Numbered from the stretch's first letter, positions 19,601 to 26,997 are shown. The stretch: DNA of 64,000 nucleotides from Achromobacter spanius (GCF_003994415.1 NZ_CP034689.1:2294001-2358000); one strand, 5' to 3'. Program-made: numbers and translations. Notes: generated by a model not told the origin, from the letters alone.

Positions 19601-20904
19601 GCCTGGCCGTTGACCTGCGAGACGGTCAGCGTGTCGCCGTCGGGATCGGTGTCATTCGCCAGCACGCCATTCTGGGCGTCAACGCTCAGGCTGGTGTCTT
19701 CGTCCGTGGCGCTGCTGTCGTCAGCGGCGGTTGGGGCGGGATTGGTGACGTCCCATGCGAACGCTTGCGAGGTCGAGGCGCCGGACGGATCCGTCGCGGT
19801 AACGGTTACCGTGTAGACGCCGTTGGCGCCACCCTGCGAGGCGGAATGATCGATCGTGCCGGTGATGATGCCGGTGTCCGGATCGATGGACAGACCCGGC
19901 GGCAGGCCGGTGGCGCTGAACGTCAGTTTGTCGCTGGTGTCGGCATCCGAGAAGCGGTCCGAAACGTCGTAGCGGATGTCCGTCTGGGCATCGATGCCGG
20001 ATTGGTCGGACAGTGCGGATGACACGGGACCATCGTTGGTGCCGGTTACCGTGACGATGACGGTCGCCGTGGAGGTCGCCCCGCTGGGGTCCGTGATGGT
20101 GTACGAGATGGTGCTGGTGGCCGTTTCGCCGACGGCCAGGTAGTCGTATTGGCCGCCCGGCGTGAACACATAGCTGCCGTCGGGTTGGACGACGAAGGTG
20201 CCGCCTGTGGAGCCCAGCACGCTGATGCCGCCCGGAATCATCGGTCGGCCATTGATTGACGTGATCGCGAGCGGGTCGCCGTCGGGATCGGAGTCATTGC
20301 TGAGCAGGTTGCCACGGACTTGGGCGTTCTGGTCGCCGCTGCTGGCGTCATTCAACGCATTCGGTGCGTTGTTGGCGACGGTGGGCGGGACTACGGCCGC
20401 ATCGCCATCATCGCCAGTCGCGCCCGCGCCCGCCGCGCGGGACACGGTATCGTCGCCCTGGGCCGGGTTCGGGTAGGCCAGATCCAGCGGCGAGGTCGTT
20501 TCCAGAATCCGGGCCAGGCGAACAAAACTGCTGCCGCCGGCATCACCACCGCCCGCCACGATGGCGGCGGTGGGGTCCAGTTCGTCAAACGGGTCGCGGC
20601 CGGCTTGCAGGGCGGCCAACAGGCGATCGGAGTCGGTGCCGGTGGGCGGGGCCACCGCGGCTTCGCTCGCATCGGCCAACGGGCCAGCCAGGTCGTCCGT
20701 CATGGCAACTTCACGGGCTTCGCCGATGACGATCGGCATGCCGTTTTCAACCTGAAGGGAAACCGTGGCGCCCGAGGCCGTGACGATGTCGCTGCCGGCG
20801 GGGACTTTGCTGCCTTGATGCAATTCGGTCAGGGAACCGTCGCTATTGCGTATCCACGCGCGACCGGAGATTTCGTTGACGACTGCGGGAGAAGAGTTGG
20901 CCAT
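10675..20904 (-). CDS. Giant LapA/BrtA-type RTX adhesin, type I secreted
   Basis: The 3409-aa protein is the secreted adhesin of this locus. Residues 1 to about 130 form a LapA-type retention module with a di-alanine site TAAIVAGG at 112-119, where LapG is expected to cut. From about 180 to 2900 there are VCBS/Ig/cadherin-like repeats (motifs NDTDPDGDTL, YSFNPGS, TYTVSDGEGGTSTATL and IDPTTGIISG), including seven near-identical 216-aa units at about 932-2444. Near 2920-3110 lies a von Willebrand A domain with a MIDAS motif (DVSGS). Calcium-binding RTX nonapeptides (GGKGDDTLFG, GGEGKDTLYG) lie at about 3245-3300, and the C-terminal 100 residues resemble a type I secretion signal. The start at 20904 has GGAAC upstream. 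It mediates attachment and biofilm formation in known relatives. Confidence 0.93.
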   Translation of the reverse strand: MANSSPAVVNEISGRAWIRNSDGSLTELHQGSKVPAGSDIVTASGATVSLQVENGMPIVIGEAREVAMTDDLAGPLADASEAAVAPPTGTDSDRLLAALQAGRDPFDELDPTAAIVAGGGDAGGSSFVRLARILETTSPLDLAYPNPAQGDDTVSRAAGAGATGDDGDAAVVPPTVANNAPNALNDASSGDQNAQVRGNLLSNDSDPDGDPLAITSINGRPMIPGGISVLGSTGGTFVVQPDGSYVFTPGGQYDYLAVGETATSTISYTITDPSGATSTATVIVTVTGTNDGPVSSALSDQSGIDAQTDIRYDVSDRFSDADTSDKLTFSATGLPPGLSIDPDTGIITGTIDHSASQGGANGVYTVTVTATDPSGASTSQAFAWDVTNPAPTAADDSSATDEDTSLSVDAQNGVLANDTDPDGDTLTVSQVNGQATNVGAAVAGSNGGTFTLNADGSYSFNPGSAFQSLPVGEKTTSTITYTVSDGEGGTSTATLTVEITGTNDTPILTPGVTLGDQASDDGQAITPVDVSKQFSDVDTGDTLTYSATGLPPGLSIDPTTGIISGTLDNSASQGGAQGVYAITITATDKSGTSVSQDFSWDVKNPAPTAANDSGATDEDSTLSVDAQNGVLANDTDPDGDTLTVSQVNGQATNVGAAVAGSNGGTFTLNADGSYSFNPGSAFQSLPVGEKTTSTITYTVSDGEGGTSTATLTVEITGTNDAPTAVALDNQSNMDGDTVDYNLAGFFKDVDSGDVLTYSVDYVPGGLTFDTATGTFTGQFANWASDHTNTGVKGEYLITVTATDESGVSVTQTFVWNVGNPAPIATDDTGSTGQDNTLVVDHRTEGVLGNDSDPDGDALHVSHVNGNTAGVGTAVAGSNGGTFTLNVDGTYTFNPGTAFQNLGANQTATTSITYTVSDFQGATGTATLTVTITGTNDTPILTPGVTLGDQANDDGQAITPVDVSKQFSDVDTGDTLTYSATGLPPGLSIDPATGIISGTLDNSASQGGAQGVYAITITATDESGASVSQDFSWDVKNPAPTAVDDDGATNQGASLNVNAQDGVLANDTDPDSDTLTVSQVNGQAASVGAAVTGSNGGTFTLNADGSYSFNPGSTFNNLPANQTATSSITYTVSDGEGGTSTATLTVTITGTNDTPILTPGVTLGDQANDDGQAITPVDVSKQFSDVDTGDTLTYSATGLPPGLSIDPTTGIISGTLDNSASQGGAQGVYAITITATDESGASVSQDFSWDVKNPAPTAVDDDGATNQGASLNVNAQDGVLANDTDPDSDTLTVSQVNGQAASVGAAVTGSNGGTFTLNADGSYSFNPGSTFNNLPANQTATSSITYTVSDGEGGTSTATLTVTITGTNDTPILTPGVTLGDQTNDDGQAITPVDVSKQFSDVDTGDTLTYSATGLPPGLSIDPTTGIISGTLDNSASQGGAQGVYAITITATDESGASVSQDFSWDVKNPAPTAVDDDGATNQGASLNVNAQDGVLANDTDPDSDTLTVSQVNGQAASVGAAIAGSNGGTFTLNADGSYSFNPGSTFNNLSANQTATSSITYTVSDGEGGTSTATLTVTITGTNDTPILTPGVTLGDQTNDDGQAITPVDVSKQFSDVDTGDTLTYSATGLPPGLSIDPTTGIISGTLDNSASQGGAQGVYAITITATDESGASVSQDFSWDVKNPAPTAVDDDGATNQGANLNVNAQDGVLANDTDPDSDTLTVSQVNGQAASVGAAVAGSNGGTFTLNADGSYSFNPGSTFNNLPANQTATSSITYTVSDGEGGTSTATLTVTITGTNDTPILTPGVTLGDQANDDGQAITPVDVSKQFSDVDTGDTLTYSATGLPPGLSIDPTTGIISGTLDNSASQGGAQGVYAITITATDESGASVSQDFSWDVKNPAPTAVDDDGATNQGASLNVNAQDGVLANDTDPDSDTLTVSQVNGQAASVGAAVAGSNGGTFTLNADGSYSFNPGSTFNNLPANQTATSSITYTVSDGEGGTSTATLTVTITGTNDTPILTPGVTLGDQANDDGQAITPVDVSKQFSDVDTGDTLTYSATGLPPGLSIDPTTGIISGTLDNSASQGGAQGVYAITITATDESGASVSQDFSWDVKNPAPTAVDDDGATNQGASLNVNAQDGVLANDTDPDSDTLTVSQVNGQAASVGAAVTGSNGGTFTLNADGSYSFNPGSTFNNLPANQTATSSITYTVSDGEGGTSTATLTVTITGTNDTPILTPGVTLGDQANDDGQAITPVDVSKQFSDVDTGDTLTYSATGLPPGLSIDPTTGIISGTLDNSASQGGAQGVYAITITATDESGASVSQDFSWDVKNPAPTAVDDDGATNQGASLNVNAQDGVLANDTDPDSDTLTVSQVNGQAASVGAAVTGSNGGTFTLNADGSYSFNPGTAFQHLANGVSATTSIAYTVSDGEGGTSTATLTVTVTGTNSGPTSTAIANQSGEDSQTVVSLDVSSHFADADVGNGDKLAFSATGLPAGLTIDPDTGIISGKIDHSASQFGGTGVHTITVTATDMAGVSTTQTFKWNITNPLPQADHDQANTDEDTSIQVTDVTKGVLANDVDPDGDPLHVSAVGGNASGVGQAVAGLNGGSFIIYADGTYSFNPGNDFQNLAEGQPGQTSVWYTVSDGEGGTSQALLTVTVMGKNDAASISGSSSGQVYEDSSAFATGKLTVSDPDANQNHVQAQAGVPGKYGTFTVDANGNWSYQLNNALAEVQNLKAGQTLTENFTVVSQDGTASSPVDVTIVGTNDAPVSGDTSAHLAIGTSYVLKTSDFPFNDGVENDSFQSVVITRAPGAGEGSLMFNNQPVTAGQVITVADIQAGKLVFTPSSAGGDATFDFSVRDSGGTANGGQDTSADHSFTLSTDKLVVGNNASNTDLNGGGGNDILVGDRGGSVTAVEPGKNYNISLIVDVSGSMTQEIGDTNVSRIDLLKSSLVSLANQLANHDGVVNVRLIPFADNAQKGVTLNNLTSQNVHLLLTAIDGLQADGQTNYQDAFNKAVAWFNSQVSGGKDAAHDYQNLTFFLTDGNPNVYGSNGNQSKGAMQEAVDAAKPLVDGSGVLVGDNKVVMYGIGIGEGVNSNYLRFFDNTDATGTGSQVVKETSGCSSNEYTVTGTVGQPQIVHNANDLDAALQGGHSSTELAPVSSDTINGGEGNDIIFGDTINTDHLSWAGHAQGTHDGQGWQALVDFMTAQKNGVAPTTAELFDYLQQHSAEFDKPDDTRGGNDFLYGGKGDDTLFGQGGDDYLHGGEGKDTLYGGTGKDILVGGKGDDTLIGGAGSDTFRWELNDQGTAAAPAVDHIKDFSLGTPANNGDVLDLKDLLQHEENNPLTDYLQVTKVGNNTVINVSTNGDLQHNVDQKIVLENVDLTNNGSLTSAQVINDLLNKGKLIVDHH
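13573..18108 (-). repeat. Seven tandem 648-bp repeats inside the adhesin gene
   Basis: The same boundary sequence (GTGTCGTTGGTGCC or a close variant) recurs at 14220, 14868, 15516, 16164, 16812, 17460 and 18108, exactly 648 bp apart, with a variant boundary at 13572. Each unit encodes 216 aa holding one Ig-like He-PIG half and one VCBS-like half. Units differ by only a few bases, apart from the leftmost one, whose last quarter diverges. More diverged copies continue to about 19500. Such an array can gain or lose units by recombination and is prone to assembly collapse. Confidence 0.95.
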
Positions 20905-20988
20905 GTGGGTTCCGTTTCAGGGAGTTATCCAAGATGGCCAGATACTAAACAGCGCTGGGCGGGCGCGATATTGTCCTCAAGGACAGGT

Positions 20989-21645
20989 TCAGGAAGGTAT
21001 TTTGCTGCGCGCGTCGGCCGGCGCCGAAATGCCGTGGACCAGCAGGGCCAGCTGAAGGCGGTCGGACACATTCAGCTTCTCGAAAACGGCGGACAGATGG
21101 GCCTTGACCGTGCGTTCGGTAATGCCCAGCGCATCGGCGATCTGCGCATTGGCCTGGCCGCTGGCGGCGTACCGGGCAACGGTGGTCTCGCGTTCGGTCA
21201 AGACCCCATCGTCCCAGGCATGCGAGTCCTGGGCGCGTTCGGTCACCAGCTTGAGCAGGCGCGCCACCAATGAGCGGCCCATCCAGATGCCGCCTGACAA
21301 AACCACTTCAAGGGCTTGCGACAGGGCAGCGGCGGGCGCATAGCTGTGACAGTAGCCGTGGGCGCCGGCCCCCAGCGCCTGTGTGCCTTGTTCGTCGTTG
21401 GGGCTGGGGCTTGCCACCACCAGGTGCAGGCCGGCCAGGGCTGGCGCCCAGGAAGGATCCTGCCAGGACGGCAGGCGCGGCACGCCGGTATCCAGCACGG
21501 CCAGCGTGCGGCCTTGCTCGCGCCAGCGTTGCAGGTCGGCCAGGCCACGACCGCGGGCAGCCAGCCAGCGCGAGGAATCCAGCGCGCGCCAGTGCTGCCA
21601 GAGCAGGTCGTCGTGCGTAATCAACAGGACGGGAACGGGTTTCAT
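20989..21645 (-). CDS. LuxR-type DNA-binding regulator with atypical receiver domain
   Basis: The 218-aa protein starts at ATG 21645 behind GGAAGG. Residues 1-120 fold like a response-regulator receiver: an acidic pair (HDD) after strand 1 and an Asp in AVLDTGVP at the phosphorylation position. The usual Lys near the end (GYLxK) is replaced by GYCHSY, so phospho-signalling may be altered. The C-terminal 65 residues are a LuxR/NarL helix-turn-helix (LTERETTVARYAASGQANAQIADALGITE, read in part). It sits between the adaptor gene and the adhesin gene on the same strand, 19 bp after the former, and probably controls adhesin transcription. No cognate kinase is adjacent; the histidine kinase at 1-1374 is one candidate, but this is speculative. 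Confidence 0.8.
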   Translation of the reverse strand: MKPVPVLLITHDDLLWQHWRALDSSRWLAARGRGLADLQRWREQGRTLAVLDTGVPRLPSWQDPSWAPALAGLHLVVASPSPNDEQGTQALGAGAHGYCHSYAPAAALSQALEVVLSGGIWMGRSLVARLLKLVTERAQDSHAWDDGVLTERETTVARYAASGQANAQIADALGITERTVKAHLSAVFEKLNVSDRLQLALLVHGISAPADARSKIPS

Positions 21646-21664
21646 AAAGCCTTCCAGCTCTCCT

Positions 21665-23086
21665 TTAACGTTCGGTGAAGGCGTTTGCCTTGGCACGCAG
21701 AATCGGCTTGAGCAGGTACTGCAGCACGGTGCGCTTACCCGTCAGGATATGAACCTCGGCCACCATCCCGGGGATGATGGGCAATAGCTTGTCGCCCACG
21801 GTGCTGCGATCGGTGCGGACCCGCACCACGTAATAGGAATTGCCTTTCTCGTCCGTCACGGTATCCGCGCCGATCTGTTCGATCTTGCCTTCCAGACCGC
21901 CGTAGATCGAGAAGTCGTAGGCGGTGAACTTCACTTCCGCCTTCTGGTCAGCGTGCAGGAAACCGATGTCGCGCGGCTGGATGCGGACCTCCAGCAGCAA
22001 GGTGTCGTCCTTGGGTACGATCTCGATGATGTCCTTGCCGGGCTGCACCACGCCGCCCACCGTGTTGTTGAACAGCGTCTTGATCGTGCCGGCCAGGGGC
22101 GCGCGCACTTCCGCCAGCTTCACGCGGTCGGCCAGCGCAAGCTTGCCCTGGCGCAGGGTGGCCAGCTTGGTGTTGGTTTCCGACAGCTCGCTGCGTGCCT
22201 GGTTGCGGATATTGAGTTCGGATTCCTGAATCTTGCTTTGCGCTTCCTTGATGGATGCCTGGAAGCGGTCGATCTGCGCTTCGGCGCCTTTCTGTTCGCC
22301 GCAATACCGCGCCACATCGCGCTGCAAACGCAGCAGGTCCACTTCAGACACGGCGCCGCTCTTGAGCAGCGGCCGCGTCACCTGCAGTTCCCGCGACGTC
22401 AGGCTGCAACTGGCGGATGCCTGGTCGCGTTTGGCGATCGTTTCGCGCAAGTCTTCTTCGCGCTGGTTGAGCTGTTCGCGGGCCACATTGACGGTGGCGT
22501 TCAGCTCGGTGTTGCGCGCCAGGTAGGCGTTGCGTTCCATTTCGGCCAGGCCGGGGGCTTGCTTGAGCACTTCTTCCGGGGCAACGAAGGGTTCCCCGGT
22601 AGCCAGCGCTTTCAGGCGGGCGGACTTGGCCAGCAACGAAAGATATTCGGCGTTGTTTTCGCCGAGCGAGGACGCAAAGCGCGTGGAATCTATCTTCAGC
22701 AGCGTCTGGCCTGCTTGCACTTCCTGGCCGGGACGGACCAGGATTTCCTCGACGATGCCGCCGTCCAGGCTTTGAATGATCTGCACCTGGCGCGATGGCA
22801 CTACCTTGCCTTCGCCCCGGACCACTTCGTCGATACTGCCGGTGGCCGCCCAGACGATCAACAGAAAGGTCGCCAGCAGCGCCACCCACAGCAACACGCG
22901 TGACCCGCGCGCCTGGGATTCGTGGATCACCCATTCGGCGTTGCCCACGTAGTCGGAACGCTTTTCCCGCTTGCCGTTGTCGGCGCCGTCCAGCAGCCGA
23001 TCGAAGAAGAATACGAATATGTTGCGCAACTTGCGCCCCAAGCCGCCTAACAGGCCGGGCTTGGTTGCTCCTGGGTTGTTCTGCAT
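21665..23086 (-). CDS. lapC: LapC-type membrane fusion protein of type I secretion system
   Basis: The 473-aa HlyD-family adaptor links the inner-membrane ABC exporter to the TolC-type channel. I chose ATG 23086 (MQNNPGATKPG) because AAGGG lies just upstream and the exporter gene ends at 23094; a longer frame would run into that gene. One membrane helix (about 60-80) is followed by the barrel half-motif GEGKVVPSRQVQIIQS, a lipoyl half-domain (GGIVEEILVRPGQEVQAGQTL), a long coiled-coil hairpin (about 150-310) and the second lipoyl half (APLAGTIKTL), ending in a beta-barrel region. Length and order fit the family. It exports the adhesin at 10675-20904. Confidence 0.92.
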   Translation of the reverse strand: MQNNPGATKPGLLGGLGRKLRNIFVFFFDRLLDGADNGKREKRSDYVGNAEWVIHESQARGSRVLLWVALLATFLLIVWAATGSIDEVVRGEGKVVPSRQVQIIQSLDGGIVEEILVRPGQEVQAGQTLLKIDSTRFASSLGENNAEYLSLLAKSARLKALATGEPFVAPEEVLKQAPGLAEMERNAYLARNTELNATVNVAREQLNQREEDLRETIAKRDQASASCSLTSRELQVTRPLLKSGAVSEVDLLRLQRDVARYCGEQKGAEAQIDRFQASIKEAQSKIQESELNIRNQARSELSETNTKLATLRQGKLALADRVKLAEVRAPLAGTIKTLFNNTVGGVVQPGKDIIEIVPKDDTLLLEVRIQPRDIGFLHADQKAEVKFTAYDFSIYGGLEGKIEQIGADTVTDEKGNSYYVVRVRTDRSTVGDKLLPIIPGMVAEVHILTGKRTVLQYLLKPILRAKANAFTER

Positions 23087-23093
23087 GGCGCCC

Positions 23094-25268
23094 TTAACTC
23101 CCGCGTCCAACGCGTCCTTGACGCAAGGCCTCGACAACTTGCTCCTTGGGACCATCCGCCACAATATGGCCGTTGTCGATCACGATCAGGCGATCAACCA
23201 AGTCCAGCAGCGCGGTGCGGTGTGTGACCAACAGGATGGTCTTGGTGGCGCTGGCCTCGCCCAGTCGCTTGCGCAATTGGGCTTCGCTCTGGTGGTCCAT
23301 GTTGCTGCTGGGCTCGTCCAGCAGCAGGATCGGCGGGTCGTTGATCAAGGCGCGGGCTACCGCGACGGACTGGCGCTGGCCGCCCGACAGCGATTCGCCG
23401 CGTTCGCCAATCACCATGTCAAAACCGTTGGGGTGCAGGTTGGCAAAGTCGGAAACGCCGGCCAGGTTCGCGGCCGCCAGGATGCTGGCGTCGTCGGCAT
23501 AGGGCGCGCCCATGGCCAGGTTGTGCTTCAGGCTGCCGTAGAACAGCGTGGGATCTTGCGGCACATGGCCGATGGCGCGGCGCACGTCGGCCGGATCAAT
23601 CTGGCGCACGTCCACGCCGTCCAGCAGCACGGCGCCTTCGGTGGGCTGATACAGCGCCAACGCCAACTTTTCCAACGTGGTCTTGCCTGAACCGATACGG
23701 CCGATGATGCCGACCTTTTCGCCAGGCTTGAGCTTGAACGACACCTTTTTCAGTACCGGCTGGGTGCTGCCGGGGTAGGTGAACGTGACGTCACGGAATT
23801 CCAGGCCGCCGTGGAAGACGGGGCGATGCAGGAACTCGGCTTCGGCCGGGCGCTCGATCGGCAGCTTCATGTAGTTGTCGATCGAACCCAGTGACGTGCG
23901 GGCGTTCTGGTACTGCATCAACAGGCCGGCCACCTGGCCCAGTGGCGCCAGGCAGCGGCTGGCGATCATGGATGCGGCGATGATGCCGCCCATGGACATG
24001 GCGGATTCCTGTGCTTGGTAAACGCCGATGATCACAACGGCGATCGACACCATTTGCTGGACAGCCTGCACAAAGCCCACGGTGGACGACGAGATCAGCT
24101 TGAGCTTGCCGCTGGTTTGTGCGATGAACTCCGTGGCGCGTTCCCAGTTGCGCTGGACGGCGCCTTGCGCGTTCAGCGTTTTGACGGCTTCCAGTCCGGT
24201 CAGCGCTTCCACCAGCGTTGCGTTGCGCTGCGAACTGGCCTGGAAGCTGGCCATGGTCAGGGCCTCCATGCGGGCTTGCGCGGCAAAAGACACCAGCAGA
24301 ATCAAGACGATGGCAACCAGCGGCGGCAGGATCATCCAGGGTGAGATCCAGACCAGCGCGGCCAGGAACAGCAGGATGAAGGGCAGGTCGACAAGCGTGG
24401 TGATGGTGGCGGATGCGATGAAGTCGCGGATGGATTCGAATGAACGCAGGTTGGCCGCGAAAGACCCCACCGACACCGGGCGGCCCTCCAGGCGCAGGTC
24501 CAGCACGCGCTCCATGATTTGCGCGGACAGGCGCACGTCGACCCGCTTGCTGGCGCTGTCCACTACGTGCGAGCGCGCCGTGGACAGGATCATGTTGAAG
24601 ATGACCACCAGCGTGATGCCGATGGCCAGTACCCAGAGCGTTTCAACGGCGTTGTTGGGCACCACGCGGTCGTACACGTTCATCGTGAACAAGGGCATGG
24701 CCATGGCGAAGATGTTGATCAGCAGCGCGGCGACCAAGGCGTCGCGGTACAGGCGCCGGTTTTCCATGATGGCGGCCCAGAACCAATGGCGCTCGCGCAC
24801 TTTGGCGACTTCTGGCGCGCGGGCGTCGAAGCGGAACTGCGGACGCACGAAGCACACCAGGCCGGTGTATTGCGCGGCCAGGTCCTCGGGCGTCATTTCG
24901 ACCGAACTGCCGCCAAGTTCAGGGTGGCTGACCAGATACTTGCCGTCGTCTTTCTTCAGCAGCAGGCAGGCGCGCTCGCCGTGCAGCAACAGGATGGCGG
25001 GCAACAGGTCTTGGGAAATGCCGTCCAGCGTGCGTTTGACGACGCGCGCGGAAAGTTGGGCGCGCGCCGCGGCGCGCGGAAGCAGGGCAGGGGTGAGGCG
25101 GTGCTCTTCCAGCGGCAGGCCGGAAGACAAGGCCTGGGCCGTGGCGGTCACGCCATGCAGGCGCGTGATTTCAACCAGGCAGTCCAGCAAGGGGTCGTCG
25201 TGCGCCGCGCGAGCGTCGGTGCGCCATTCCCGAGCCGCCGCTTCAGATAACTTGTCCATCATCGTCAT
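23094..25268 (-). CDS. lapB: LapB-type ABC exporter of type I secretion system
   Basis: The 724-aa protein has an N-terminal C39-like domain (about 25-150) lacking an evident catalytic Cys, as in exporters of RTX adhesins, then six membrane helices (about 165-460) and an ATPase domain. Walker A is GRIGSGKTT, the signature is LSGGQRQ, Walker B is ILLLDEPSS and the switch His is VTHR. It powers secretion of the giant adhesin across both membranes with lapC and the TolC-type channel. Its start overlaps the end of the upstream 70-aa gene by 26 bp, and lapC starts 7 bp after its stop, so the genes form one operon. Confidence 0.93.
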   Translation of the reverse strand: MTMMDKLSEAAAREWRTDARAAHDDPLLDCLVEITRLHGVTATAQALSSGLPLEEHRLTPALLPRAAARAQLSARVVKRTLDGISQDLLPAILLLHGERACLLLKKDDGKYLVSHPELGGSSVEMTPEDLAAQYTGLVCFVRPQFRFDARAPEVAKVRERHWFWAAIMENRRLYRDALVAALLINIFAMAMPLFTMNVYDRVVPNNAVETLWVLAIGITLVVIFNMILSTARSHVVDSASKRVDVRLSAQIMERVLDLRLEGRPVSVGSFAANLRSFESIRDFIASATITTLVDLPFILLFLAALVWISPWMILPPLVAIVLILLVSFAAQARMEALTMASFQASSQRNATLVEALTGLEAVKTLNAQGAVQRNWERATEFIAQTSGKLKLISSSTVGFVQAVQQMVSIAVVIIGVYQAQESAMSMGGIIAASMIASRCLAPLGQVAGLLMQYQNARTSLGSIDNYMKLPIERPAEAEFLHRPVFHGGLEFRDVTFTYPGSTQPVLKKVSFKLKPGEKVGIIGRIGSGKTTLEKLALALYQPTEGAVLLDGVDVRQIDPADVRRAIGHVPQDPTLFYGSLKHNLAMGAPYADDASILAAANLAGVSDFANLHPNGFDMVIGERGESLSGGQRQSVAVARALINDPPILLLDEPSSNMDHQSEAQLRKRLGEASATKTILLVTHRTALLDLVDRLIVIDNGHIVADGPKEQVVEALRQGRVGRGS

Positions 25269-25455
25269 CCAGGAGGTCCAGGTGTTCCGAGAGGCGCGCG
25301 CGTTGCTGCTTGCGCTGTGAAAGCTTTTGCTGTGCCTGTATAGGCAGGTCTGTCATGCGCAAGGTGCCATTGGCGATCAAGGCGTCGATCAGGTCTTCCA
25401 GAACGCGGACAAAGTCCGCGTCCAACTGCGAAAATTCGTTGCCCTGGGGCGTCAT
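25243..25455 (-). CDS. Small conserved protein of the adhesin secretion operon
   Basis: This 70-aa product starts at ATG 25455 with a very good AAGGAGG site and overlaps the exporter start, so it is probably translated. It has no signal or membrane helix. It is helical, with a Gln/Lys/Arg-rich middle (QQKLSQRKQQRARLSEHL) and an acidic tail (DLLDDDDGQ). I do not recognise a family. Its fixed place between the outer-membrane channel and the ABC exporter suggests an accessory role in secretion or its regulation. Confidence 0.75.
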   Translation of the reverse strand: MTPQGNEFSQLDADFVRVLEDLIDALIANGTLRMTDLPIQAQQKLSQRKQQRARLSEHLDLLDDDDGQVI

Positions 25456-25479
25456 ATGGCCTCCTTGCGTCCACCGCCA

Positions 25480-26997
25480 TTAAGGCTTGGCGTTGGGTGC
25501 GTTCAGCGGCACGAGCGTGGGCGGCAGCGTGCCTTCGTTGTATTGAACGCGCACGGGAGCCAGGCGGGCAGAGTCCGGAACCGTCGAATTGCAAAGCTTG
25601 ATCACTTCGTCGGTTACCTCCAGCTTGCCATTTTCCTCGGGCATCTCGTTGCGCGCGGGTTGCAGCGCCAGGGCGGGCAGCAACGTGTGCGACAGCGCCA
25701 GCCAGCGATACTGCGCAAGCTTGAGGTCATACAAGCCGTTGGTCAATGCGCGGCGTGACTCAAACAGCTCGTTTTCGGTGTCCAGCAAGTCCAGCAGCGA
25801 ACGCTGGCCAATCTGGAATTGTTGGCGATAGGCGTCACGCACCTTGGTGGTGGCCACTTCGTGGTCACGCAGGAACGGCAGCTTCTCGCTCAGACTGGTG
25901 ATGTTGTTCCAGGCCACGGCCAGGTCCTGCTGCACATTGCGGCAGGTGTAGTCGCGGATGTCGCGCGCGGCGTACGACTGCGCGGCCGTCTGGCGCACCC
26001 GGGCCGAGTCAGCGCCACCGCGGTACAGGTTGTAGCTCATCACGACCTGCACGCTGGAGCTTTGGATGTCGCGGTTTTCGGGTGTGGGGTCGTTCTGGTC
26101 ACGGCCCGAGGACGCCACGAATTCAAACTTGGGCGAGAACGCGCCCTTGGACGACGCGACGCCCGCTTGCGCTGCCTGCAGCCCGGCCTGCTTGGACAGG
26201 AAGCTGGGGTTGCGGCGGAGGGACTCATTGAAATTGCCGGGTTTGACGGGCAGCTTGCTGGCGACGTCAGGCGGCGGCAGCATGGCTTCAGGCGGGAAGG
26301 CGCCGGTCACGCGCTGGAAGCGCTGTTGCACGTCCAGCAAATTTGCGGTTTCCGTCATCAGGTTTGTCTGAGCCAGGGACAAGCGGCCACCCGCCTGTTC
26401 CAGGTCGACCCGGCGGCCCACGCCCGATTCCGTCCGTTCGCCGATTTGCTTCAGCGTTTCTTCGTGCAGCGAGTAATTCTGGCGCGCCAACAGTTCCATG
26501 TCGCGATAGCGCTGCAGGTCAATGTAGGCCTGCACCGCCGCAAAGGCCGTGCTGTCGCTGGTGGCCAGCACGTCATAGAAGCGTGCCAGCTTGTCAAAGC
26601 CGGCCTGCTTGACGTCGTTGCTGGTGCGGAAGCCGTCGAAAATCAATTGGCGCAGTTCAACGTTGTAGCCGGGGCGGCTCCAACGCTGCGAACCCACGTC
26701 GGGCACGTTGCTGCGATATTCCCGGCCCACATAGCCCAGGGCGTTGATCTGCGGGAAGAACGCCGCACGGGCTACCGACTGGCCTTCCAAAGACGCTTGA
26801 AAGTCGTGGTACTTAGCCTGGATTTCGGGATTGCTGAGCAGGGTCTGCTCCACAATCTGATTCAGTGTCACTGCCGGGGTGCCTGCGGTGGGGATAGCGG
26901 CAGGCGTGGCTGCCGGCGCGGAAGTTTGGGCAAATGCAGCGGGAACAAAAGCCAGGGCAAGAATCGTAGTCGTGCGCTTGAGCAAAAACGAAGCCAT
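25480..26997 (-). CDS. lapE: TolC-family outer-membrane channel of type I secretion system
   Basis: The 505-aa protein begins at ATG 26997 with a signal peptide (MASFLLKRTTTILALAFVPAAFA) shown here only as its start and end: MASFLLK to AAFA. The mature part holds the two TolC repeats, each a long helical hairpin, with family segments NPEIQAKYHDFQAS, GRRVDLEQAGGRL, LYRGG and FQIGQRSLLDLLDTEN. It forms the outer-membrane tunnel for the adhesin, and in the Lap model it also holds the uncleaved adhesin. It is the first gene of the locus and lies behind a candidate promoter at 27044-27071. An upstream in-frame ATG (27039) lacks a ribosome site. Confidence 0.92.
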   Translation of the reverse strand: MASFLLKRTTTILALAFVPAAFAQTSAPAATPAAIPTAGTPAVTLNQIVEQTLLSNPEIQAKYHDFQASLEGQSVARAAFFPQINALGYVGREYRSNVPDVGSQRWSRPGYNVELRQLIFDGFRTSNDVKQAGFDKLARFYDVLATSDSTAFAAVQAYIDLQRYRDMELLARQNYSLHEETLKQIGERTESGVGRRVDLEQAGGRLSLAQTNLMTETANLLDVQQRFQRVTGAFPPEAMLPPPDVASKLPVKPGNFNESLRRNPSFLSKQAGLQAAQAGVASSKGAFSPKFEFVASSGRDQNDPTPENRDIQSSSVQVVMSYNLYRGGADSARVRQTAAQSYAARDIRDYTCRNVQQDLAVAWNNITSLSEKLPFLRDHEVATTKVRDAYRQQFQIGQRSLLDLLDTENELFESRRALTNGLYDLKLAQYRWLALSHTLLPALALQPARNEMPEENGKLEVTDEVIKLCNSTVPDSARLAPVRVQYNEGTLPPTLVPLNAPNAKP

